From NCBI GenBank assembly GCA_016191165.1, contig JACPPF010000132.1, positions 1-64,000 of the forward strand: 64,000 nt of DNA, in the 5' to 3' direction. The position numbers and the translations under genes are program-made. Positions 45,104 through 54,471 of this stretch are shown here, piece after piece; within the stretch, counting starts at the first letter, position 1; each line of letters opens with the position of its first letter. The notes beneath the pieces were generated by a model that saw only the letters and a list, made by a program, of their open reading frames with translations, did not search any database and was not told the DNA's origin. Origin of the DNA: Planctomycetota bacterium (GTDB lineage: Bacteria; Planctomycetota; Planctomycetia; Gemmatales; Gemmataceae).

Positions 45104-45192
45104 CGGAGAGGGCGGGATTCGAACCCGCGGTAGGGTGTGACCCCTACAACGGCTTAGCAAGCCGCCGCGATCGGCCACTCTGCCACCTCTCC
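45104..45192 (-). tRNA. tRNA-Ser (GCT)
   Basis: 89 nt with a long variable arm. Acceptor GGAGAGG/CCTCTCC, D arm, anticodon arm GCGGC-TTGCTAA-GCCGT with anticodon GCT, and T arm CGGG-TTCGAAT-CCCG. It reads AGC/AGU codons. Confidence 0.96.
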
Positions 45193-45384
45193 GGCATTCG
45201 GGGTTTTGCGCCGAGTTAGTTCCAAATTACGCATTCTCTTGCGTGAGGGCAAGACGAGATCGTTGTTTTCCGGCCCGCGCGGCGCTTTCTCGGTTGACAA
45301 CCCAGGCCGACGCGCCCAAGATAGACTTATCCTGCTCTTTTTCTCGTCTCGATTCACCAAAAGCCCTGGTTATGTAGGACTGCC

Positions 45385-48339
45385 ATGCTCCATGTTCGGC
45401 TCCCCTTGGTCTTCCTTGCGTTGAATCTCGCGGTCGGCTTCGGCCACGGGCAAACCCCGGCTGGCGTTGATTTTCAGCGGGACGTTCGGCCTATCCTTTC
45501 CAACCGCTGTTTCAAATGTCATGGGCCGGCGTTGCAGAAACGCGGCGTGCGGCTCGATTCGCGCGATGCGGCGTTGAAACGCTCCAGCATCGTGCCCGGG
45601 AAGGTGAGCGCCAGCAAGTTGATTCAGCGAATCCTCGCCGACGAGGAGGAGCGAATGCCGCCCAAGGAAGCGGGCGATCGTCTCAAGCCGGCCGAGATTG
45701 AATTGCTGAAAAAGTGGATCGCCCAGGGCGCCGAATACACGCCTCACTGGGCATTCATCAAGCCGAAGCGCCCGGCCGTGCCGAAGGTATCCGACGCGAA
45801 GTGGGTGCGGAACCCGATTGACGCGTTCATTCTTTCCCGCCTGGACCAGGAACGATTGAAGCCGTCGCGGGAGGCGGACCGCGCGACCTTGATCCGCCGG
45901 CTGTCGCTGGACCTACTGGGCTTGCTCCCAACGCCTCAGGACGTGGACGCGTTCGTCAACGATAAGAACGCGGATGCCTACGAGAACCTCGTTGATCGCT
46001 TGCTCGCCTCGCCGCATTATGGCGAACGGCAGGCGCGCCACTGGCTTGACCTGGCGCGTTATGCTGACTCCAACGGGTACACCATCGACGGCAGGCGCTC
46101 GATCTGGCCGTGGCGCGACTGGGTCATCAACGCCTTCAACAAGGACATGCCGTTTGATCAGTTCACCATCGAGCAACTCGCCGGCGATATGTTACCAAAC
46201 GCGACGCGCGAGCAGATCGTCGCCACGGGGTTTCACCGCAACACCTCGTTCAACGAGGAAGGCGGCACGAACCCGGAACAGTTTCGCGTCGAGCGGACCA
46301 TCGATCGCACAAATACCACCGGGACCGTCTGGCTTGGGTTGACCGTCGGCTGCGCCCAGTGCCATACGCACAAGTACGATCCGATTAGCCATAAGGAATA
46401 TTACCAACTTTACGCTTTCCTCAATTCGATGGACGAGCCCAAGCTCTCGATGCCGACGCCGGCGCAGGCCGAGCGGATGAAGAGGCTCCAGGCCGACCTG
46501 GCGAAGGCGAAGAAGGAATCCACGCCCAAAAAGGTGACGCCCGAACAGGTGGACCGGTTACTCGCCGATCTGGAAAAGGAAACCAACGGCGGCTGGCGCG
46601 TTATCTATCCGAAGACCGTGATGTCCGAGCAAGGCGCCAAATTCGATGTCCTGGAGGATCGTTCCGTCCTCGTCAGCGGCAAGGGCGGGCTCGACACCTA
46701 CACCGCCCACGGCGTCGCTCCCGAAACGGGAACCATCACCGCCGTGCGCCTGGAGGCACTGACGCATGACAGTCTGCCGATGGCCGGGCCCGGGCGATCC
46801 GGCGGGGGCAACTTTGTCTTGAGCCAGTTCATCTTCGAGACCGATGGCGTGCCGCACCGGTTCCGCAAGGCGGTCGCCGATTTTTCGCAAAGCGATTACC
46901 CGGTCAACGAGGTCGTCAAGAACGACCTCAACAAGGGCTGGGGCATCTCCGGCGGCACGGGGCGCGATCACGAGGCGATCTTCCACCTGGACAAGCCCCA
47001 CCCGGTGCGCGAAGGGCAGGCCTTCGTCTTCACGCTGCGGCACAACAAGAAACACCCCGGGTATTCGCTGGGGCGTTTCCGCATCGCCGTCACATTTGCT
47101 TCCGAGCGGTTCCTCGCCTTGCCACTGGAGGCGCAAAAAGTCGTGCTGATTGATCCGAAAAAGCGCAGTCCCAAGGAGATGGTCGCCGCCCGCAAGGCGC
47201 TGCTCAAGGCGCCGCCGCCGTCAAAACGGGTGGTGCAATTGCAAAAGGAAATCAAGGCTCTGGACGCCCAGATTGAATTTACCCTGGTCCTGCGCGAGAC
47301 AAAACAGCCGCGCGTGACGAAGGTTCAACTCCGAGGCAACTTTCTCACGCTCGGCGAAACGGTGCAGCCAGGCGTTCTGGAAATCCTCAATCCAATTCCC
47401 GTCAAGGGAGCGTCGGCCAATCGCCTCGATTTCGCGAAATGGCTCGTCTCGGCTGACAACCCGCTCACCGCCCGGGTTTTCATGAATCGCATGTGGCAAC
47501 AATATTTCGGCAAGGGCCTAGTCGAAACCGAGAACGACTTCGGCATGCAGGGGGCCTTGCCGACGCATCCGCAGCTCCTGGACTGGTTGGCGTCCGAGTT
47601 CGTAGCTCCAACCAGTCCCACGCGCAAGCGCGGGGAAACCAAAGACCAGACGCTTGCGCGTGGGGCTGGTTGGGGCATGAAGCGCATGCACAAGCTGATT
47701 GTCATGAGTGCCGCCTATCGTCAGGCGTCGAACCACCGGCGCGACTTGAGCGAATCGGACCCGCAAAACAGGCTGCTCGCCCGGCAGAACCGCATTCGGC
47801 TTGACGCCGAGATTATTCGCGATGCCGCCCTGAGCGCCAGCGGCTTGTTGACGCGCAAGCTCGGCGGACCAGGCGTCTATCCGCCGCAGTCGCCGGAGAT
47901 TTTTGCCTTCACGCAAAACAAGCACCCCTGGCCCGAAAGTAGAGGCCCTGACCGATATCGCCGCGGCATGTACACGTTCATCTGGCGGCAAAGCCAGCAT
48001 CCGCTTTTGACCACGTTTGACGCGCCGGACGCCCAGGTTCCGTGTACGCGCCGCAACCGCTCCAACACGCCGTTGCAAGCGTTGCACCTGGCCAACGATC
48101 CCGTTTTCGTCGAGATTGCCAGGGGGCTGGGCGACCGCATCCAGAAGGAAGGCCCCGCCGACGATGCAGGTAAATTGACCTATGCCTTCAGGCTCTGCTT
48201 CGCGCGCGCGCCCGGCAAACTGGAACAGGATCGTCTGCTTGCCTACCTGGCGCAACAGCGGCGGGAAAAAGCCGACCGGGCCTGGATGATGATCGCCCGT
48301 GTGCTTCTGAACGTGGACGAATTCGTGACGCGCGAATGA
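45385..48339 (+). CDS. Planctomycete cytochrome DUF1549/DUF1553 (PSCyt1/PSCyt2/PSD1) protein
   Basis: 984 residues. Signal peptide, then the PSCyt1 haem site (RCFKCHGP) and the PSCyt2 block (HWAFIKPKRP, RDWVINAFNKDMPFDQFTIEQLAGDM, NTSFNEEGGTNPEQFRVERTIDRTNTTGTVWLGLTVGCAQCHTHKYDPI with a second CxxCH). The PSD1 block ends it (NRMWQQYFGKGLVETENDFGMQG). The role is unproven; such genes are often next to DUF1501 genes, but not here. An in-frame palindrome adds residues ~743-762 (TSPTRKRGETKDQTLARGAG). Confidence 0.88.
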   Translation: MLHVRLPLVFLALNLAVGFGHGQTPAGVDFQRDVRPILSNRCFKCHGPALQKRGVRLDSRDAALKRSSIVPGKVSASKLIQRILADEEERMPPKEAGDRLKPAEIELLKKWIAQGAEYTPHWAFIKPKRPAVPKVSDAKWVRNPIDAFILSRLDQERLKPSREADRATLIRRLSLDLLGLLPTPQDVDAFVNDKNADAYENLVDRLLASPHYGERQARHWLDLARYADSNGYTIDGRRSIWPWRDWVINAFNKDMPFDQFTIEQLAGDMLPNATREQIVATGFHRNTSFNEEGGTNPEQFRVERTIDRTNTTGTVWLGLTVGCAQCHTHKYDPISHKEYYQLYAFLNSMDEPKLSMPTPAQAERMKRLQADLAKAKKESTPKKVTPEQVDRLLADLEKETNGGWRVIYPKTVMSEQGAKFDVLEDRSVLVSGKGGLDTYTAHGVAPETGTITAVRLEALTHDSLPMAGPGRSGGGNFVLSQFIFETDGVPHRFRKAVADFSQSDYPVNEVVKNDLNKGWGISGGTGRDHEAIFHLDKPHPVREGQAFVFTLRHNKKHPGYSLGRFRIAVTFASERFLALPLEAQKVVLIDPKKRSPKEMVAARKALLKAPPPSKRVVQLQKEIKALDAQIEFTLVLRETKQPRVTKVQLRGNFLTLGETVQPGVLEILNPIPVKGASANRLDFAKWLVSADNPLTARVFMNRMWQQYFGKGLVETENDFGMQGALPTHPQLLDWLASEFVAPTSPTRKRGETKDQTLARGAGWGMKRMHKLIVMSAAYRQASNHRRDLSESDPQNRLLARQNRIRLDAEIIRDAALSASGLLTRKLGGPGVYPPQSPEIFAFTQNKHPWPESRGPDRYRRGMYTFIWRQSQHPLLTTFDAPDAQVPCTRRNRSNTPLQALHLANDPVFVEIARGLGDRIQKEGPADDAGKLTYAFRLCFARAPGKLEQDRLLAYLAQQRREKADRAWMMIARVLLNVDEFVTRE
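47611..47670. repeat. Palindromic repeat inside the DUF1553 coding region
   Basis: ACCAGTCCCACGCGCAAGCG and CGCTTGCGCGTGGGGCTGGT form 20-nt arms, one mismatch, within the gene and read in frame. Same family as the intergenic copies at 5463-5528, 34121-34220 and 63761-63823. Confidence 0.85.
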
Positions 48340-48366
48340 GCCTGGGAACGAGGAGAAAGTTCTCCC

Positions 48367-48741
48367 ATGTCAACTTCTACTTTTCTCGCCATCGACACGC
48401 GCGCCTTGTCGTGGGAAGAACGTTTCAGCGATCAGATCGGCAAGGCGATCTTCCGCAAGGAACTTTTCAGCGACCCCGACACCGGCATGATGGTCCGCCT
48501 GGTACGCTACCCCGCCGGCGTCATCAACCCGAACCACACGCACCCCTGTGGCCACGGCATGTACGTGCTCGAAGGGGAACTGGTGACGCACAAGGGAAGC
48601 TTTGGCCCCGGCAGTTTCGTCTGGTTTCCCGAGGGCGAGGTGATGGAGCACGGCGCAAGCGCCGCGGGCGATGTCGTCGTCGTTTTCATCACGAACAAGC
48701 CATTCCGCATCGATTACGTGGAAACAGGCAAATCCCTATAA
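48367..48741 (+). CDS. Cupin-domain protein (ChrR-like)
   Basis: 124 residues, a single beta-barrel cupin. Metal-ligand pattern: GVINPNHTHPCGHGMYVLEGELVTHKGSFGPGSFVWFPEGEVMEHGASAAGD, giving His, His, Glu and a final His. Probably a small metal-dependent dioxygenase, isomerase or sensor. It begins 27 bp after the DUF1553 gene on the same strand. Confidence 0.82.
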   Translation: MSTSTFLAIDTRALSWEERFSDQIGKAIFRKELFSDPDTGMMVRLVRYPAGVINPNHTHPCGHGMYVLEGELVTHKGSFGPGSFVWFPEGEVMEHGASAAGDVVVVFITNKPFRIDYVETGKSL

Positions 48742-48812
48742 TATTCGCATCGAGCCCGTGATCGGCCCAGGTACGGCGTGCCGGTTCTTGGCTTGCTCGA
48801 AGCGAGGTAAAA

Positions 48813-49958
48813 GTGTTGCTGTTGTTTGCGCAGGAACCCCACGGCGGAAATATCTGGTTGGCGCTCGCCGGGCTGGTGAGCCTGCCGGTGCTGATTGGGT
48901 TCAACGCCTTCTTTGTCGCGGCCGAGTTCGCGTTGGTGGCGGTGCGCAAGACGCGCGTCGAGGAGATGGTCACGCGCGGCGTCAAGGGAGCGACGTTCGT
49001 GCAGACCGCGATCGACCACCTCGATCGTTCCATCGCGGCGACGCAGCTGGGCATCACGCTGAGCAGCATTGCCCTCGGGTTCTTTGCCGAGCAGGCGCTG
49101 GCGTCGCTTCTGACCGACGCGTTTGGCCAGATGCCCGCGCCGTGGAACTGGATCGCCCGGCACTCTGTGTCGGCAACAATCGCGTTTGCCATCATCACTT
49201 TTTTTCATGTCGTCGCGGGCGAACTGATCCCAAAGTCGCTGGCCTTGATGTCCCCGATGCGCATCGCCATCTGGGTGGCGGGCCCATTGAACCTTTTCTC
49301 CTGGGTCACGCGCCCGCTGATTGTCGTCATGAACGGCGCGGGGCACCTCGTCCTTCGCTGGCTCGGCGCCCGGCCGGCCATGGAGACCCTGGTGCATTCG
49401 GTCGAGGAGTTGGCCCTTCTGATCGAAGACACGGAAGAAGCCGGCGTGCTTGATCCCGATCAGGCAGCGCTGGTCCAAAACGTCTTCCGCATGTCGAACA
49501 AAAAAGTCGCCGACTGCATGGTTCCGCGCGACAAGATGGCCGCCTTGGAGCTGATGACGCCGTCGGAGAAGGTCCTCGAAGCGGTGCGCGAGGGCGCCCA
49601 TACGCGCATGCCGGTCTACGATCGCGAACTCGACAACGTGGTCGGCATCGTCAACACCAAGAACCTGTTCTACCTCTTCAGCCTGCACGGCGTCGTCGTG
49701 CTCGAAGATGCCATTTACCCCGCTCTGTTCCTGAAGCCCGACGAAGTGATTGCAAACGCCTTGCGCCTTTTCCGCAAGGCGAAGCGCCCGATGGCCCTGG
49801 TGCGTGACGACGAGGGAAAGATTCATGGCCTGGTCACGCTGGAAGACATTCTTGAGGAGATCATTGGCGATATCGAGGACGAGCACGATCAACCGGTCCC
49901 GCGCGTGCCGCGCTCGCGCTTGCGCAGCCTGAGCCAGGCCCGCGCGAACAAGAAATAA
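48813..49958 (+). CDS. CNNM/CBS-domain membrane protein (hemolysin C-like)
   Basis: 381 residues. The DUF21 membrane domain has three to four helices (IWLALAGLVSLPVLIGFNAFFVAAEFALVAVRKTR, TAIDHLDRSIAATQLGITLSSIALGFFAEQAL, VAGELIPKSLAL). A CBS pair follows (VADCMVPRDKMAALEL, MPVYDRELDNVVGIVNTKNLF, GKIHGLVTLEDILEEIIGDIEDEHD). Related proteins export magnesium or cobalt. A GTG start at 48813 with AGGT upstream is accepted. It ends near the inverted-repeat terminator at 50039. Confidence 0.88.
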   Translation: MLLLFAQEPHGGNIWLALAGLVSLPVLIGFNAFFVAAEFALVAVRKTRVEEMVTRGVKGATFVQTAIDHLDRSIAATQLGITLSSIALGFFAEQALASLLTDAFGQMPAPWNWIARHSVSATIAFAIITFFHVVAGELIPKSLALMSPMRIAIWVAGPLNLFSWVTRPLIVVMNGAGHLVLRWLGARPAMETLVHSVEELALLIEDTEEAGVLDPDQAALVQNVFRMSNKKVADCMVPRDKMAALELMTPSEKVLEAVREGAHTRMPVYDRELDNVVGIVNTKNLFYLFSLHGVVVLEDAIYPALFLKPDEVIANALRLFRKAKRPMALVRDDEGKIHGLVTLEDILEEIIGDIEDEHDQPVPRVPRSRLRSLSQARANKK

Positions 49959-50038
49959 GCCGAACCTGACCGTCAGCGCAGGGCCGAAGAAATGCCGCGT
50001 GTGCCCTTGGCTGGCGCTCAGGCTCGGAGGGACAAAAC

Positions 50039-50069
50039 GAAACGGAGCGCTGAAAAAGCGCTCCGTTTC
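50039..50069. terminator. Bidirectional hairpin between convergent genes
   Basis: A 12-bp perfect stem (GAAACGGAGCGC / GCGCTCCGTTTC) with loop TGAAAAA, flanked by A- and T-containing sequence. It lies between the CNNM gene (+) and the secretin gene (-) and can serve both strands. Confidence 0.8.
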
Positions 50070-50096
50070 GCGTTTCATTCTAACCTCAGCCGTGCC

Positions 50097-52223
50097 CTAT
50101 CGAGAGATGGACGGCAGCAGCGGACGCGTGTCGAGTTGACGCGGCGGCGTCGGGATCGTCGGCGCCGTCGGCATTTCGCGCACCGGAGGCATCACGCTGG
50201 GCGCTTCCGGCTCCACCACGATGCGCGGGTTCGACACCGGAATCGCCGGGACCGACGGGAAGCTGGGCAGCGGCGATGCCGTCGGAATCTGGCGTTCCTC
50301 GACCAGGCGGGTGTTGGACATCGGCAGGCCGACGTTCACGCCGCAGTTCCCCGTCGAGCAACCCGGGCCGCTCCGGCCGAAGCAGTTGCCATCGCCGCAC
50401 GGAATCTGCCCGATGTTGGACGAGTTCATGTGGGCGCCTTTGTAGTAGTGCGGGTGGAACACCACGCTGCGCGGGCCACGCGGGGCTTCCAGGATGCCTT
50501 CCAGGAACAACTCGAAGTCGTCCGGGCTACGGGTTTCGCGACCCGGCAGGTATTTCGGAATCTTCGTGCAATCGACCGGATCGACCAGGCGCGGCGTCAC
50601 CAGGATGACCAGTTCCTGCTCGGTTTCCGTGTAGCTCTTCTGCGAGAACGCGGCCCCGAAGAACGGGATGTCGCCCAGGAACGGAACGCGGGTCACGGAT
50701 GCGTTGATGGTGTTCTGGATCAATCCGCCGATCGCGAGCGTCTGGCCGTCCTCGATCTGCACCGCGACTTGCGCGCTGCGTTTGCGGAAGCCAGGCACGA
50801 TGGTCGGCGTGATGCCGGGGATCGAAATGCTGAGCGATTGATCGATGTCGCTGATCTCCGCCTGCACTTCAAGATAGATCTTGTTGTTGCCCATGACGAT
50901 CGGCGTGGCGTTGACAATGGTGCCGAACGGTTTGTAGGAGATGCTCGGGGCGCCCTGGCCGGAGCTGGTGAGCAGGGGGGTTTCACCACCGCTAACGATG
51001 TTGGCGGGCCGGCCGCTCAAAGTGACGACGCGGGGCTCGGCAAGAACCTTGGCGAGGTTTTCAGTTCGCAGGGCCTGCAAAAAGCCCATGAAGCCGTTCT
51101 TGCTGTTGACGACGCCGAACGGAAGGTTGGCCGACCCGGTGGCGTTCAGGGCGCTGGCGATCGACGCGGGGCCGCCCTGGGTGAGGGCATTGGCAAAAGT
51201 GAACGGCGGGCCAAAGAAGCTGGAGATGAACCAGTTATTGCCGTTCTGGGCGAAACTGAACGACATGTTGCGCACTTCCGACCGGTTGACGACGGCGACG
51301 ACGACTTCCAGCTGAACCTGATGAACGCCGCCGACGCGAATCTGATTGATCACGTTGGACCGTAGCTGCGACTGAACGATGGCGGCGCCGCCCTGGGCCT
51401 GCACCTGCTGTCCGAGCGTGCTGGGCGGGAACAGACGCTCGGCGGCTTCGACGACGGCCCGGGCGTCTTGCGGATTGGTGACCGTGCCAGTCAACAGCAC
51501 CGACTGCGTTTCGACTTTTTCGCCCTTTTCGTTAACTCCGGGCGTGACCAGCGGCGTGACCTTGACCGCCCCTGTCGGGGCGAGGTCGTTGATCGTGCGC
51601 TTTAGCTGCTCGACGCGATCGAGCGTGGGGACGTTGATTTCGTAGATCACGAAGATTTCTTTTTTCTCGTTTCGCAGTGTAAAACGAGCCGTGCCAAATT
51701 CCTTGGCGTGAAAGGTGATCGACTTGCCGTCGTTGGCTTCAATGTGCTCGGCAATACCGAAATGGTCGACCGTCACGCCACCCTTGGGAAGTTGGTCCAG
51801 CGGCACGGAAATTTTCTTGCCCTTTTCCAGGGTCATCTTGACGGTTTTCACCTTTGGGTCACCGAGGGCGGTAACGATGACCTCGTGTACCTCGGCCTTG
51901 TCGTTTTGATCGACGAAGGTGATGAGCGTACGGCCCGGTTGTTCCGCGACCAGCAGGATTTCGTTGTTCTTGTCGGCGATGCGCTCGACGCGCACCACGC
52001 GGCTGTTGGGGTTTTCCACGCGCTTGAGATCGGCGCGCGTGGTCATTTTGCAGGCGCGCGTCATGCCGACTGCCAGCTCGATGTGCTGGGCGTGTCGGAG
52101 ACTTTGCGAACCGGGCGGGAACAGGGTTTGACTGTGAACGGCATGAATGCCGGCGTGGAGCGTGAGAGCAATTGCCAAGCTCCACCAGCAAAGCAGACGT
52201 GGCACGGAAGACGTGCGGTGCAT
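50097..52223 (-). CDS. Tad/Flp pilus secretin (CpaC/RcpA type)
   Basis: 708 residues with a signal peptide. An N-terminal pilus-assembly domain (IELAVGMTRACKMTTRADLKRVENPNSRVVRVE) and a BON-like segment (TGAVKVTPLV...VLLTGTVTNPQDARAVVEAAERLF) precede the secretin core (VRNMSFSFAQNGNNWF, LAKVLAEPRVVTLSGRPANIVSGGETPLL, VPFLGDIPFFGAAF, ELVILVTPRLVDP). It forms the outer-membrane pore of the Flp pilus. A long Pro/Cys-containing C-terminal tail (~120 residues) is unusual. AGAGG 7 nt before ATG 52223 supports the start. Last gene of the local Tad set. Confidence 0.9.
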   Translation of the reverse strand: MHRTSSVPRLLCWWSLAIALTLHAGIHAVHSQTLFPPGSQSLRHAQHIELAVGMTRACKMTTRADLKRVENPNSRVVRVERIADKNNEILLVAEQPGRTLITFVDQNDKAEVHEVIVTALGDPKVKTVKMTLEKGKKISVPLDQLPKGGVTVDHFGIAEHIEANDGKSITFHAKEFGTARFTLRNEKKEIFVIYEINVPTLDRVEQLKRTINDLAPTGAVKVTPLVTPGVNEKGEKVETQSVLLTGTVTNPQDARAVVEAAERLFPPSTLGQQVQAQGGAAIVQSQLRSNVINQIRVGGVHQVQLEVVVAVVNRSEVRNMSFSFAQNGNNWFISSFFGPPFTFANALTQGGPASIASALNATGSANLPFGVVNSKNGFMGFLQALRTENLAKVLAEPRVVTLSGRPANIVSGGETPLLTSSGQGAPSISYKPFGTIVNATPIVMGNNKIYLEVQAEISDIDQSLSISIPGITPTIVPGFRKRSAQVAVQIEDGQTLAIGGLIQNTINASVTRVPFLGDIPFFGAAFSQKSYTETEQELVILVTPRLVDPVDCTKIPKYLPGRETRSPDDFELFLEGILEAPRGPRSVVFHPHYYKGAHMNSSNIGQIPCGDGNCFGRSGPGCSTGNCGVNVGLPMSNTRLVEERQIPTASPLPSFPSVPAIPVSNPRIVVEPEAPSVMPPVREMPTAPTIPTPPRQLDTRPLLPSISR

Positions 52224-52334
52224 CCTTTCACCTCTCTAATTATGGGACGTGCGGAGCGAGCGTCGCCGCTCGCCAGCGGAACTCCATTTCCAGACCGTTT
52301 CGAGGGTCAGCGACCCTCGGTTAAACACAACGTA

Positions 52335-52408
52335 GGGTGGGTCGAGTGAAGCGAGGCCCACCTTCGGGCTGGCAAAATCAGGTGGGCCTCGCTTCGCTCG
52401 ACCCACCC
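52335..52408. repeat. 29-bp-arm inverted repeat (gggtgggtcgag family)
   Basis: Arms GGGTGGGTCGAGTGAAGCGA... and ...TCGCTTCGCTCGACCCACCC differ at one position; loop about 16 nt. It lies between the cpaB and secretin genes, inside the Tad set. Confidence 0.85.
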
Positions 52409-52427
52409 CAGGCAATAGCCTGCGTTA

Positions 52428-53423
52428 TCAAAAATCGTTCGGCGCGACGTCGCCGCCTTGATTTCCTTCGGGGGCAGAACTTGGGCGCACCTTGGCTCCG
52501 ACACGGGTCGATTCAATCAATTCCCGGCGCGTGATGTAGATGCTGCCGTCTTGCATTTGACGGTAGTGCACGCGCGTCACCTCGCGATCGCCGAACTGAG
52601 CCCCGTTGACGATGTCGTAGTGGCCGGTGGTGAATTTCGGCTCGACCTTCTTCTTGGGTTCGACTTTCTCCACCTTGGGCGCGACCTTCACCGGCGGAGT
52701 GATTTCGGCCTTGGCGATCGATTTCTCCTTGTAGTCCGGATCGAGCTGGTCGCCGTTGATCACTTTCACCGTGGCGTGGGACGTATCGTTCAGTTTCCGC
52801 AGCGACAGGGTGAGGATGCCCAGTTCCTTCGCCAGGCTGACCTTGAGAACCTCTTCGCCCTTCAGAGCGAAGGTGACGACCTGAGCGGGCGAGGCGAGTT
52901 CGCCGTCCGGGTTGAACTTCAGGTCGGCCGCGAGAACCAGGACGTTTTCCAGCAGGATTCGCGAGATCGACGCCTTCGGATTCGGCCCGCGCATCGTCTG
53001 GATGATGTTCACGCGCGACTGGGGCAAGGTGGCGAACCCGTGGGCGCTTCCTTCCAGGTTGACGCGCATGCCCATGGCGAAATGCCCCTCGGGTATATCG
53101 AGACCTTCGTTCGCGTTTCTCAGGTTGGCGGGCAAGATATGGTCGCCCTTGTTGCGGCTTTGCTTCATGATCTTGCCTTTGAGGTCGTCAAAATTCTTGA
53201 TCGCGTCGGGCGGCTCGTTTTCCTTGGCGACGGCTTTTTTCTCGAACATCTCCTGGGGTTTCAGGAGCGGCTCGCCGACGCGCAGGTTGCGCTTGGCGAC
53301 GAGGATTTCGACTTTTTCTTCCTCGGCCGGCGCCCTTTCAGCGAGCAGCCGGCTGGTCATGTAGCTCGCGCCCAGACCGCAGACGACGGCCAGGCCGGCC
53401 AGAATCATGGTTTTCGGTTTCAT
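52428..53423 (-). CDS. cpaB: Flp pilus assembly protein CpaB
   Basis: 331 residues. One N-terminal helix (ILAGLAVVCGLGASYMTSRLLA), then a SAF domain (VEILVAKRNLRVGEPLLKPQEMFEKKAV ... GDHILPANL) and the RcpC-like middle with MGMRVNLEGSAHGFATLPQSRVNIIQT, typical of CpaB/RcpC. It probably stabilises the secretin in the periplasm. The C-terminal ~100 residues (TPPVKVAPKVEKVEPKKKVEPKF) are Lys/Pro-rich. GAGG before ATG 53423 supports the start. Confidence 0.88.
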   Translation of the reverse strand: MKPKTMILAGLAVVCGLGASYMTSRLLAERAPAEEEKVEILVAKRNLRVGEPLLKPQEMFEKKAVAKENEPPDAIKNFDDLKGKIMKQSRNKGDHILPANLRNANEGLDIPEGHFAMGMRVNLEGSAHGFATLPQSRVNIIQTMRGPNPKASISRILLENVLVLAADLKFNPDGELASPAQVVTFALKGEEVLKVSLAKELGILTLSLRKLNDTSHATVKVINGDQLDPDYKEKSIAKAEITPPVKVAPKVEKVEPKKKVEPKFTTGHYDIVNGAQFGDREVTRVHYRQMQDGSIYITRRELIESTRVGAKVRPSSAPEGNQGGDVAPNDF

Positions 53424-53672
53424 CGGGAGTACCTCAAGGATGCAGGGAGTTAAGGGTTTCGTCAGGGTCTTCCGCGAACCGCTGGTCTGTCGCCCCTGCG
53501 CGGACGAGTCTGGCGATTCGCTTGATTCGGGATCGTCGCCCTTGTCTCCGCCTGTATTTTCGACCGGGAGACGAGGGCAACTTCAACTTTTAACGATTAA
53601 TCCGGTCGAATCGGATATAGCGACCATGCCGGCAAACCTGGCAGAATGATGAAGTCGGGCAACCTTTTTCCG

Positions 53673-53701
53673 TTTAGCCGCGGGGCTTTGCCCCGCGCGC
53701 C
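53673..53701. repeat. Short palindrome (agccgcgggg family)
   Basis: AGCCGCGGGGC-TTT-GCCCCGCGCG near the 3' end of the prepilin peptidase gene. The related composite element lies at 54329-54373 and a half copy at 16037-16055. Confidence 0.6.
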
Positions 53702-53708
53702 GTCAGGT

Positions 53709-54308
53709 TCAGAAGTTGAAGTTGTGAACATACATCAGGTAGCCAAGGAAGCCGATGCAAAGCGGCACGCCGTAGGGCAGCCGATGCCAGCGGGGCCGGC
53801 GGTTGTTTGCTTTGTCCGCGATTTCGCTGATGCCGGACGACTTGAACATGTCGCCGAGGATTTCGCGTAAATGTTGCGCGTTCTGCTGGAATTTTCCGCG
53901 GGCGAGAATCATGCCCAGTCCGATGACGCCGCCTATGAGGACGCCGGCGCAGAAGGCCCAGAAGATGACGGTGGAGCCGGTCTCGATGCCGTAGAAGGCG
54001 CCCATCCAGCTGCCGAAGCCCATGGTCATCTTGACGTCTCCCGCGCCCATGCCGCCGATGGCGTAAACGGGGATGAGCAGGGCACAGCCGAGGAAGGTGC
54101 CGAAGAGCGCGGCGCCGATGCCGCCGTCGCCCGCGCCCAGGCCGAAGGTATTCGCCAGGCCGAGCCCCCAGCCGCTGAGGATGAGCGGGAAGGTCAGTTT
54201 GTTGGGGACCTTGAATTTCCACCAGTCGATGATGGCGGCGGCCAACATGCCGACGCAGATGACGATGACGGGCCAATTTTCCAGACTGAGAAGCGGTTTG
54301 TCGAACAT
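53709..54308 (-). CDS. Prepilin peptidase (CpaA/TadV, A24 family)
   Basis: 199 residues with about six helices. Catalytic aspartates: Asp in AAIIDWWKFKVPNKL and the GxGD motif GGMGAGDVKM. There is no N-terminal methyltransferase domain, as in Tad-type peptidases. It cleaves Flp pilin leaders. The last ~50 residues (HRLPYGVPLCIGFLGYLMYVHNF) form an extra helix. Confidence 0.88.
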   Translation of the reverse strand: MFDKPLLSLENWPVIVICVGMLAAAIIDWWKFKVPNKLTFPLILSGWGLGLANTFGLGAGDGGIGAALFGTFLGCALLIPVYAIGGMGAGDVKMTMGFGSWMGAFYGIETGSTVIFWAFCAGVLIGGVIGLGMILARGKFQQNAQHLREILGDMFKSSGISEIADKANNRRPRWHRLPYGVPLCIGFLGYLMYVHNFNF

Positions 54309-54328
54309 GGGGGAGTTTCCTTATATCG

Positions 54329-54373
54329 TTTAGCCGCGGGGCTCGCCCCGCGCGGAGCAAGCTCCGCGGCTAA
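54329..54373. repeat. Composite palindrome (agccgcgggg family)
   Basis: TTTAGCCGCGGGGCTCGCCC then CGCGGAGCAAGCTCCGCGGC: two overlapping hairpins, between the prepilin peptidase and pilin genes. Confidence 0.7.
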
Positions 54374-54396
54374 TCATTTCCATGGGGATGGCGCAC

Positions 54397-54434
54397 AAAA
54401 AACGAGCCGCGTCGCCCCTAGTGCTTCGCGGCTC
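54397..54434 (-). terminator. Intrinsic terminator after the Flp pilin gene
   Basis: On the minus strand an 8-bp stem GAGCCGCG/CGCGGCTC is followed directly by GTTTTTTG. It lies 38 bp beyond the pilin stop (54472), so most pilin transcripts should end here, giving pilins a higher expression than the assembly genes downstream. Confidence 0.8.
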
Positions 54435-54471
54435 CGAGTTGGCCAAGGGCCTGGTCGTTTTCACATCAAGT

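Noticed and set aside
49992-51365. Long plus-strand open frame opposite the secretin gene
   Set aside because: No domain, Arg-rich, and starts inside the terminator hairpin region.
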